This document shows, in pieces, positions 14,180-21,070 of a DNA stretch of 29,142 nt; position 1 is the stretch's first letter; every line of letters starts with the position of its first letter. The stretch lies in the NCBI GenBank assembly GCA_038527215.1, contig JBCBGC010000109.1, forward strand, positions 1 through 29,142, written 5' to 3'. The position numbers and the translations under genes were made by a program. The notes beneath the pieces are model-generated. The model had not been told where the DNA came from and searched no databases. It saw only the letters and a list, made by a program, of their open reading frames with translations. This stretch comes from JAWPMV01 sp038527215. GTDB taxonomy: Bacteria; Bacteroidota; Bacteroidia; J057.

Positions 14180-16987
14180 ATGCTTCGTAGGTGGACGTCT
14201 GTATGCTTGCTCTCGCTTCTCTGTCTCCAGCTTTCAGGACAAGAATACTATGCCAACAGCAGAAGTATCGGTCGACAGGATGGACTATCCCACTATCGGG
14301 TGTTGGCTTTATTGTCTGACACAGATGGCATGTGGATAGGTACGGAAGATGGCCTCAATTTTTTTGACGGATATTCATGGCAGTACTGGACCAAAGATGA
14401 TGGGCAGCTCGCAGAAAATCAGGTCAATTTTATCTTTAAGGATCAAGCCGGTTTTCTCTGGGTTTTTCAAACGGAAGAGGTAGAGCGAAAAAGTGATATT
14501 CTTTCCATTAGCCTAATTTCTCCTGACCGTAACCACACTTATAAAGTAGAAGAAAAACCTGGTACCCCTCTCCCTTTTTCGGTGGAGGCCGTCCAGCAGT
14601 TTTTTGCCGATAAAGCTCAACGCCTTTACTTTCTGGTAGCGGGAGAATTATGGGAGTATTCCTTGGAACACCAGTTTCGGGTGTTGCCTATTCCCGAGCA
14701 TTTTGAGCCTCATTGCATCATGCCGGGAGGAACTCTGGTAGGACGGAGTCAAGAAAAGCTGGCCTTGCTGCCGCCTGCAGGCGAGCTCAACATCCTGGAT
14801 TATCCCCTGGACGATAACTATTTCCAATTATTGGGCAATGAGGACCGATTCTGGATCTGGCAGCCCAATCATCCTTGTCAGGTTTTTCAACGCAAATCCG
14901 ACCAGTATATCTCCTGGGATTTCCACTTCCAACAATACCGAAACTCCTATTTTGCTTTGCTACATTTTAATCCGGAAAAAGAGGAATTGTGGATAAACCG
15001 CCAGGATACCACCTACCTGCTGGATCGGGATGGAAAGGTCCTTTTTGAATCCTTGTTGGTGCCTCGTAGGATCGAAATGGATCGGGACGGAAATTACTGG
15101 TTGGCCAAATATGAAATTGAAATGCTTCGTCTGCAAAAGCGGCTCTTTCGTCGGCTACTTCATAATGACCAAATTCCTGAACCCCTGGATAAAGATCACC
15201 AGTGCAGAGGCATTTACCAGAAAGATCATCAGCTGCTGGTGTGCACCTACGGTGGGGTCCGGACAGTGGACTTGGCAACGGGTAAGCTAGGAAGATTTTC
15301 TACTGGCAATGAAGTATTTTTTGATTTGCTCAAAGATCGAAACGGAGACCTATGGATGGGGTACAATGATTTGGTGCGGCTAGACCAGGAAACCGAAAAC
15401 GTCTCTCGGAGATACCCCATCGGAGACCTCGTAAGACGTACCTGGTGCTTGTATGAAGCCCCAAATGGAGATCTCTGGTTAGGAGAAAATAAAGGCCTTT
15501 TCTGTTTATCTGCAGGAAAGCTACAGGCTTTTTCCCGGTACAATGAATTTCCAGAACTTAGAGAAGCCAGTACGTTGTTCTTTTTTGAGGATCAGGACAG
15601 TGTGTTGTGGCTGGGTGGAAACCGGGGCCTGTTTCAGTTGGACCTTCAACAAGGGGTGGTGGCCGCTTATGGGAATGATCGCACGGCTCCTTTTTACCTG
15701 CCCGGACTGAAATTTCAGCATATGTACCAGGACGAGGAAGGTATCTTTTGGTTAGTCACCGAGGATGCAGGCTTGATCAGATGGGATAAAGAACAGGGAG
15801 AAATAAAGCAGTTTGATAAATCCTGGGGGATGCTCACCAATAACATTTACGCTGTTTATGAGGACGCGTACCAATACCTGTGGATGAGCAGTTTTAATGG
15901 GTTGATCCGCTTTGACAAAACCTCAGAAAAGGTCGAGTTTTTTCATGAGGAAGATGGGGTCGCTCAAAATGAGTTCAACCGGATATCTCATTTTCAGGCA
16001 GAGGACGGCCATTTATACTTTGGCAGCCAGAATGGGGTGACAGCTTTTCACCCTAGAGATTTTTTGCGGGAGTACGGTAGAGAAGAGCCTTTTACCCTTA
16101 GCATCGGCAAAGTTTCTATCATTGGAGAAAAGGTGCAGACAGACTTTTGGGCCAATGGAAAACCGATTGAACTGGATAAGCTTCCTCCGGGAAATGGCAT
16201 CATTGACCTGGAAATAACCGGTTCAAATTCCTTCTGGGCCGGCAGCCTGGCCCTGTATTACTCCCTGGAAAAACAAGGGGAGGAAGAGGCAATTATTTCC
16301 CGGGAACAGGTGAGCTTTAGTGAGCATATCGAGCTCTTTGAGATGGCATCGGGAAACTACCAATTAACAGTAAGGGCGGTTCAGCCCAACGGCAAGCAAC
16401 TGGGGGAGAGCCTGCTGATCCCCATTCGGATCAAGTACCCCATTTACCAACAACCCTTGTTTTGGTTGGGAGCCCTGCTGATCTTATTAGCTGCTTTTTG
16501 GGGATATACCCGGTGGCGGACCATCAGGTTAGAAAAACAAAAAGCTTCGCTAGAATTGTTGGTTCTGGAACGGACCCAGGAAATCCTGGAGAACCAGGAA
16601 ACCATTGATCAACAAGCCAAGCTCATAGAATCTATGCAGACCCAGCTTCATCAACAGGATGAAGCCTGGCTGGCCCAATTTAAATCCATTATTCTGCAAC
16701 GGCTGGAGGATCCAGGCTTTTATTTGCCGGATGTGATTGATGATCTCCAGATGGGGCGCACCGCTTTTTTTGAGAAGGTAAAACTCCTGACCCAGATGAC
16801 GCCCAACCAATACATCCAGGAAGTGCGACTCAATAAAGCCCGGGCGATCCTTGAGGAAGGCTACCCCAAAACTGTTAAGGAGGTTGCCCTGGCGGTGGGC
16901 ATGAAGGAGCCTAAATACTTTTCCAAACTCTTTAAAGAACGGTTCGGACGCCTGCCCTCTTCCTATCTTCGGGCTGGGAAAACCTAA
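14180..16987 (+). CDS. Transmembrane sensor-regulator: propeller, Y_Y_Y domain and AraC-type HTH, no kinase
   Basis: The ATG at 14180 (one codon after a TTG) gives 935 residues with a signal peptide (about 1-21). Residues about 28-640 hold two-component-regulator propeller repeats (DGLSHYRVLALLSDTDGMWI, NGDLWLGENKGLF, NNIYAVYEDAYQYLWMSSFN). Next comes a Y_Y_Y-like beta domain (about 655-755), one membrane helix (LFWLGALLILLAAFWGYTRW, about 758-780), a Glu/Gln-rich coiled coil (about 782-835) and an AraC-type helix-turn-helix (about 838-930, FYLPDVIDDLQMGRTAFFEK, ILEEGYPKTVKEVALAVGM). Hybrid two-component systems of Bacteroidota share both ends but place histidine kinase and receiver domains between; here they are absent. 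Signal would pass directly through the membrane helix. Ligand and targets are unknown; phased repeats lie 25 bp downstream. Confidence 0.85.
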   Translation: MLRRWTSVCLLSLLCLQLSGQEYYANSRSIGRQDGLSHYRVLALLSDTDGMWIGTEDGLNFFDGYSWQYWTKDDGQLAENQVNFIFKDQAGFLWVFQTEEVERKSDILSISLISPDRNHTYKVEEKPGTPLPFSVEAVQQFFADKAQRLYFLVAGELWEYSLEHQFRVLPIPEHFEPHCIMPGGTLVGRSQEKLALLPPAGELNILDYPLDDNYFQLLGNEDRFWIWQPNHPCQVFQRKSDQYISWDFHFQQYRNSYFALLHFNPEKEELWINRQDTTYLLDRDGKVLFESLLVPRRIEMDRDGNYWLAKYEIEMLRLQKRLFRRLLHNDQIPEPLDKDHQCRGIYQKDHQLLVCTYGGVRTVDLATGKLGRFSTGNEVFFDLLKDRNGDLWMGYNDLVRLDQETENVSRRYPIGDLVRRTWCLYEAPNGDLWLGENKGLFCLSAGKLQAFSRYNEFPELREASTLFFFEDQDSVLWLGGNRGLFQLDLQQGVVAAYGNDRTAPFYLPGLKFQHMYQDEEGIFWLVTEDAGLIRWDKEQGEIKQFDKSWGMLTNNIYAVYEDAYQYLWMSSFNGLIRFDKTSEKVEFFHEEDGVAQNEFNRISHFQAEDGHLYFGSQNGVTAFHPRDFLREYGREEPFTLSIGKVSIIGEKVQTDFWANGKPIELDKLPPGNGIIDLEITGSNSFWAGSLALYYSLEKQGEEEAIISREQVSFSEHIELFEMASGNYQLTVRAVQPNGKQLGESLLIPIRIKYPIYQQPLFWLGALLILLAAFWGYTRWRTIRLEKQKASLELLVLERTQEILENQETIDQQAKLIESMQTQLHQQDEAWLAQFKSIILQRLEDPGFYLPDVIDDLQMGRTAFFEKVKLLTQMTPNQYIQEVRLNKARAILEEGYPKTVKEVALAVGMKEPKYFSKLFKERFGRLPSSYLRAGKT

Positions 16988-17011
16988 GAATTCCGAGGAT
17001 GAGGCTTATTT

Positions 17012-17088
17012 CGGACGATTTTCCCCATAAACGGACGATTTTCACCCCTGCCGGATAATTTTACCCCTATCCCGGACAATTCTTCCCT
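17012..17088 (+). repeat. Four phased ~20-bp direct repeats
   Basis: Units start at 17012, 17032, 17052 and 17073, a period of 20, 20 and 21 bp, close to two DNA helical turns. Each begins CGGAYRATT and ends in a C-run (CGGACGATTTTCCCC, CGGACGATTTTCACCCC, CGGATAATTTTACCCC, CGGACAATTCTTCCC). They lie 25 bp past the stop of the transmembrane AraC regulator. A cluster of binding sites is possible; so is simple tandem decay. Confidence 0.7.
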
Positions 17089-17527
17089 GCCTTCGCTGAG
17101 GATATTGTCATTTTTTCCAGGTAATTCGAATTCATCGCTGGTGATCACCAGATAGGCTGGTTTGATCTGTTGATCAGGAATTACCCATCACCAAGATTTG
17201 CTTGAACGGTGAATCCCCCTGCACATAGGGCCTGCTTATCCCCCTGATGAATAAGCTCGCAATAGGTGCTTAAAAAGTGAATTAGGAATAATTGTATTGG
17301 GGGCGGCTATACAGAAGAATTGGGGGCAGGCGGGGAGGTAATGTCCCTGGGCTTAACCAGGGTCGGATACATGATCAGGTTTCACGGTACCATCCCCGCC
17401 GCTTTTTTTCTCCCATGCCAGCCCTTGCCGTCAAAAAAGCTGAACGCATTAATCCTGTTGAATAATTCTTTTGAGATTAACTGGTGGGGGTCCTTCCCTC
17501 CAACTTTACAACGAAGGTGTAGGTTAA

Positions 17528-17686
17528 GAGCCTGTTTAAACATTATTCTTCAGGGGAATACTTGTCTTTTGGGAACCTGATTTCACCATTTACCCTCGTC
17601 ATAGCACGCTATGCCTCAGGAAAATGGCTCATCAGAACCTCAAAATCCTGCTTATTCCCCACTAAAGCTCAAAGTTAAACAGGCTC
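17528..17686. mobile_element. Miniature inverted-repeat element (IS5-like ends), 159 bp
   Basis: Both ends carry the terminal inverted repeat GAGCCTGTTTAA, with partial matching continuing to about 35 bp (a shared GGGGAATA inside). The element is bordered by TAA on each side (17525-17527 and 17687-17689), the 3-bp duplication expected for some IS5-group (IS1031-like) insertions. The interior is also an imperfect inverted repeat around 17608, so the whole could fold as one long hairpin. It has no transposase gene, hence a MITE. The family link rests on the terminal sequence and duplication size only. Confidence 0.7.
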
Positions 17687-17833
17687 TAAGTTGGAGGAAT
17701 GTTGTTGGGTGCGCACGACGGGGCCCCCTTATTTACTTGCGTAGGGTATCGCCTGGAAGGTGGAAAAGAATAGGAAGAAATACGCCCTTGCATGCTTCAA
17801 TAGCCATGAACCTCGCGGAACCCTACTCGTAAG

Positions 17834-17874
17834 CTCCCCCGCAGCTACCTGAATGGTAGCTCAGGGTGGGGGAG
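17834..17874. other. Two-part stem-loop of unknown function
   Basis: The outer arms CTCCCCC (17834-17840) and GGGGGAG (17868-17874) enclose the inner arms AGCTACC (17843-17849) and GGTAGCT (17855-17861) with a TGAAT loop. There is no T-run on either side, so a rho-independent terminator is unlikely. It could be a fragment of a structured repeat or a small RNA element. Confidence 0.45.
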
Positions 17875-18008
17875 ATGGCGCACATATATGTATGGTGGCA
17901 AATTATCCCAGGTCGTATGGATAACCCCAGGTGAAGGGTAAAACGAATACCCCGCATGACAATGAATCACCTGAGCTTATTCTTGGTGTCGCGGCCTGGG
18001 TTTTTTGT

Positions 18009-19172
18009 TTAGTCCTTTTTTCGATTTTTCCAGGTAGGAAAAGCCTCAATGACTACTTCATAATGTTCTGGATCATACACAAAATTGAAGGCGTATTTGG
18101 CAAAGGACAAGGCCACTTCCCGACGCTGAAAGACGGGTAAGATGGCTTTGATTTGGGCACTGGTCAGGCAATCTTCATGAACCCAGCGTTGGGTAAAACG
18201 GATGTGTTCACTGCCAGGGAGGCGGGACATGAATTCCAGGGTCTCCCTAAATAGCTTGGAAGAAAGCGGCCCGCGACAGGGACGCAAAGGGTCTTCCTGA
18301 AAACCAATTTCTTTATAAGCAACATCCTCCTCCGGAGCAAAGGCTGGCTGTTCCTCCATCTCAAAAACTGCCTGTTCCTCCGTTTCAAAGGCTGCCTGTT
18401 CTTCAACTACTTCATCCACCATGGCAAAGGCAGGTCTTTGGTCCAACGGATAACAACCTTCCCGATAGTTATCCTGAATAAACCGGGACAGTTCCAGGAC
18501 ATCATTTTCGCCCTCCATGAGATCAATGACCATTTGATAGTTTTCTGGATCTACCACAAATTCATACGCAAAGCGAGCCAGTTCCAGACGATTGGCAGGA
18601 CGCCGCAGTTGTTCGGTAAGGGCTGCCAACTGCTCACTGTCCAAACAACTGGTTTGGATGACCCTCCGACCGTAATCCAATCTTTCCCCCTCCTTCTGCA
18701 TCCGGATCATATTGCGAAAAACCTGGCTGAAAGTTTGTCCGGACATAGGGTCGCAGCAAGCCTGCAAGCCCGCCACATAGTTCCCCTCATCTCTGGTGGT
18801 AGTGACTACCCCATCTGTCCCCTCCGAATAGCCATCGGTACTGGCCGTCCAGGGCAATACTTCCTTTTGGCGAAGCGTGTAGTACCCTTTGGTATCCCAG
18901 CTGAGCTCATAGTGGGCCAGTTGGCCCATCTGCACGGGTACCTCTCTCCAGCTCAGGCTACTGTTGTCTTCCGTCCAGGTAATTTCGAGACTGATGGTAG
19001 CTGAAGTAAGGGGGGCCAAAGTAACATCGGTGACCGCTTTTTTGAGGTATCTTTCACCGTCCAAATCAACGAAGAAAGTCTTGGATTCAGGGCTGGAGAT
19101 GCGGAGTGCTCCCTGACCAAAGCCCAGGCCGTACAGGGTGCAACACAAAAGGAGGATAAATAATCGTTTCAT
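18009..19172 (-). CDS. Secreted protein with two DUF4476 domains
   Basis: The start at 19172 (MKRLFILLLCCTLYGLGFGQ) is chosen because it opens a signal peptide; the frame extends 35 codons upstream with no signal. The 387-residue product has a beta-rich N-terminal part, then two copies of the DUF4476 helical module at about 135-240 and 295-382. Each has the hallmark of Cys-Leu followed by a Phe-Ala-Lys/Arg-Tyr-Ala-(Tyr/Phe)-x-Phe-Val block and (Asp)-Pro-Glu-(Asn/His)-Tyr (LARFAYEFVVDPENYQMVI and LSFAKYAFNFVYDPEHYEVVI). Between them are four 8-residue acidic repeats. DUF4476 is common in Bacteroidota and has no known function. The gene seems monocistronic; an 11-bp palindrome GTACAGTGTAC lies 18 bp upstream. 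Confidence 0.78.
   Translation of the reverse strand: MKRLFILLLCCTLYGLGFGQGALRISSPESKTFFVDLDGERYLKKAVTDVTLAPLTSATISLEITWTEDNSSLSWREVPVQMGQLAHYELSWDTKGYYTLRQKEVLPWTASTDGYSEGTDGVVTTTRDEGNYVAGLQACCDPMSGQTFSQVFRNMIRMQKEGERLDYGRRVIQTSCLDSEQLAALTEQLRRPANRLELARFAYEFVVDPENYQMVIDLMEGENDVLELSRFIQDNYREGCYPLDQRPAFAMVDEVVEEQAAFETEEQAVFEMEEQPAFAPEEDVAYKEIGFQEDPLRPCRGPLSSKLFRETLEFMSRLPGSEHIRFTQRWVHEDCLTSAQIKAILPVFQRREVALSFAKYAFNFVYDPEHYEVVIEAFPTWKNRKKD
18309..18404 (-). repeat. Four 24-bp in-frame repeats (8 residues each)
   Basis: Units of 24 bp at 18381-18404, 18357-18380, 18333-18356 and 18309-18332 encode EEQAAFET, EEQAVFEM, EEQPAFAP and EEDVAYKE in order. They form an acidic linker between the two DUF4476 domains. 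The first three units are close at DNA level; the fourth has diverged. Confidence 0.8.
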
Positions 19173-19301
19173 ATGGCTTTTCTTGGGTAGTACAGTGTAC
19201 CTTAACATACCTCCAATAATTGGGAATGAAACGGTGGAAAATAGCTGCTTTATCCTCCGTGTTAGTTGATTGATCAAACGTGATAGGGAAAATTTGGGAA
19301 T

Positions 19302-19330
19302 AAAAAAAAAGGCAGCCCGAAAGGGCTGCC
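19302..19330 (-). terminator. Rho-independent terminator of tig
   Basis: On the minus strand GGCAGCCC, a TTTC tetraloop, GGGCTGCC and nine T residues follow 20 bp after the tig stop codon. This is a textbook intrinsic terminator. Confidence 0.93.
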
Positions 19331-19350
19331 TGAGGCTAAATTGGGGTTGC

Positions 19351-20724
19351 CTATTTTTTCTTGGTCACTTCTAGGAATTCCGTGCCGGAAATCTCTTTTT
19401 CCTTGCCCTTAATTTCCCCTTCCAAATAACCAAATAGTTTTTCGTCCATCAGTTCCCGGTAATGCATGTCGAGCATTTCCTGGTTCTGCATGGTATACTT
19501 TACATATTCTTCTTCTTTTTCAGCGTCGAGGTCCATGCCCATATTGGCCAGGTTCTTCCGCACCATGTCGCGGATTTTTTCCTCAAGCTCTTCGGAGGTA
19601 ACCTCCAAGCTGTTTGCTGCCTGAATGTTAGAAACGAGCAGGGACCATTTTACGGACTTGGAAAAGTCATCGTATTCACTCTCTACTCTATCCTCTGTGT
19701 AGTCTTCCTTGGTTTTGAGTAACCACTTTTTTAGAAACTCATCCGGAAGACTCATTTCGTTTACTTCCAGCAAGCCTTCCTGCATGCCGTTTCGGAAATG
19801 CCATTTGGCACTGTCTCCCAACTCTTTGCCAATCTGCTCCTTCATGCGGTTCCGGAAGTCCTCTTCGGTTTTGAGTTCTTCCAGGTCAGTCCAGCGAAGG
19901 CTGCCGCCTACTTTTTTGAAGAAGTCTTCATTCATCTCCGCCATGGTCAGACGGTTGATTTTCTTCAGATCAAGTTTCAGCGTTTTACCTTTCAGGGCTT
20001 TGACCTCATCCTCTTCCATGAAAAGGATTTTGGCTACCTCAGCATGGGCCCGGGCAATTTTGAAAATATCAATGTCCAGAACCTCGCCGGGTTTTACCCC
20101 CATGTAAGGCTTAAAAAACTTTTCGGAACTGATGCGCATAGGATTGAGGGCCACCATGCGATCGAATCCTTCTTCCACTGCTTCACCATTTTCGTCAGCT
20201 TCGAAGATTTTTCCATAAAGAATATCTCCCTTTGCTGCCTCTTCTGGATTCTCTACATCTCCAAAACGCTCTTTATATTCGTCGATTTGCTTATCGATCA
20301 TTTCGTCATCCGCTTCCACGACGTAGCGGGTGAGCTTCTTCTTGATTTTGAAGTTGGGTTCAAGTTCCGGAGCCAGACCTACTTCGAAAGTGAAATCAAT
20401 GTCGTTTTCGCAGTTGATATCGAAATCGTCCTCAGTCTTGAGGTCCTTTGGAATAGGATCTCCCAGAATTTTGAGTTCTTCTCCCTGAATATAATTGGCG
20501 AGTTCTCTACTGATGGTTTGGTTGATCTCTTCGATAACGAGGGACTTTCCTACCATCTTTCTCACCAGACCTACGGGTACCTTTCCAGGACGGAATCCCG
20601 GCATACTCGCTTTCTTGGCCTGCTCTTTGAGCGCGGCATCCACATTCGGTTTGTAGTCAGCAGACTCCAAATGAATCAAGATTTCCGCTGTCAAGTCACC
20701 TGTCTTCTCTTGCGTAATGTTCAT
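19351..20724 (-). CDS. tig: Trigger factor, ribosome-associated chaperone
   Basis: The 457-residue protein opens with the ribosome-binding domain and its signature loop GFRPGKVP (43-50), which docks at the polypeptide exit tunnel. Residues about 145-255 replace the FKBP-type prolyl isomerase region with a divergent, acidic version, as is usual in Bacteroidota. The long helical, Lys/Glu-rich C-terminal half (about 260-450) forms the substrate-cradling arms (KWHFRNGMQEGLLEVNEMSL, MLDMHYRELMDEKLFGYL). It assists folding of nascent chains in the cytoplasm. Length is close to the family norm of 430-460. It lies 99 bp after tRNA-Leu on the same strand and ends at a strong terminator. Catalytic isomerase activity should not be assumed. 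Confidence 0.93.
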   Translation of the reverse strand: MNITQEKTGDLTAEILIHLESADYKPNVDAALKEQAKKASMPGFRPGKVPVGLVRKMVGKSLVIEEINQTISRELANYIQGEELKILGDPIPKDLKTEDDFDINCENDIDFTFEVGLAPELEPNFKIKKKLTRYVVEADDEMIDKQIDEYKERFGDVENPEEAAKGDILYGKIFEADENGEAVEEGFDRMVALNPMRISSEKFFKPYMGVKPGEVLDIDIFKIARAHAEVAKILFMEEDEVKALKGKTLKLDLKKINRLTMAEMNEDFFKKVGGSLRWTDLEELKTEEDFRNRMKEQIGKELGDSAKWHFRNGMQEGLLEVNEMSLPDEFLKKWLLKTKEDYTEDRVESEYDDFSKSVKWSLLVSNIQAANSLEVTSEELEEKIRDMVRKNLANMGMDLDAEKEEEYVKYTMQNQEMLDMHYRELMDEKLFGYLEGEIKGKEKEISGTEFLEVTKKK

Positions 20725-20823
20725 AAAAGTATCCTCTCGGAGAAAAGTAAATGCTGCTCATCGGTAACAAGCAGCAAATTGTTGATGGGGCTATCGATTC
20801 AGAAAAAAAACCGTATAACTAGG

Positions 20824-20907
20824 TGCGGATGAAGGGACTCGAACCCCCACGCCGGTTAAGGCACTAGATCCTAAATCTAGCGTGTCTACCAATTTCACCA
20901 CATCCGC
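20824..20907 (-). tRNA. tRNA-Leu (anticodon UAG)
   Basis: The 84-nt gene folds as a class II tRNA. The acceptor stem is GCGGATG/CATCCGC, the anticodon arm is CTAGA-TTTAGGA-TCTAG giving anticodon TAG, there is a long variable arm, and the T-arm contains GGTTCGAGTCC. The sequence after the discriminator A is CCT, so the full CCA is not encoded and must be added after transcription. A T8 run lies downstream (20805-20812 complement). Confidence 0.97.
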
Positions 20908-20946
20908 TTGACCATAAAAGAACGAACTATGTTCAATTTCAGCGCA

Positions 20947-20954
20947 CAAATTTA
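20947..20954 (-). promoter_or_regulatory. -7 box candidate for tRNA-Leu, TAAATTTG
   Basis: TAAATTTG on the minus strand matches TAnnTTTG exactly and lies 40 bp before the tRNA 5' end. A -33 box is poor (TTTT at the correct spacing), so this is only a candidate. The rest of the 20725-21070 gap shows no other gene. Confidence 0.38.
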
Positions 20955-21070
20955 GAATAATTTTTCCTCAAACGAAAATAATTCCGAAATTATAAACTTG
21001 CCCTCTGGCTAGTCTGAAAAGCGGATCAGCATAGCGTCCAGAGCGGCCAAAAAATCTAGTAGCAAACTCC

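Larger units (their letters stand above)
16988..18008. other. Approximately 1-kb region without a convincing gene
   Basis: Short frames of 86, 73 and 69 codons occur here but show no family signal, contain many Arg/Pro/Cys runs and cross the inverted repeat of the MITE-like element. The stretch holds phased 20-bp direct repeats (17012-17088), a perfect 14-bp palindrome CTGGTGATCACCAG (17138-17151), an ATTGGGGGC-type direct repeat pair (17296 and 17319), the MITE-like element (17528-17686) and a two-part hairpin (17834-17874). It separates two genes facing each other and looks like accumulated accessory sequence. Confidence 0.6.

Noticed and set aside
17320..17580. 86-codon plus-strand frame in the 16988-18008 gap
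   Set aside because: No signal peptide or motif, and it runs into the left end of the MITE-like element.
17611..17832. 73-codon plus-strand frame
   Set aside because: Starts inside the MITE-like element and has Arg/Pro/Cys-rich noncoding-like composition.
19798..20832. 344-codon plus-strand frame opposite tig
   Set aside because: Shadow of trigger factor; Phe-rich composition from antisense Lys/Glu codons and overlap with the tRNA 3' end.
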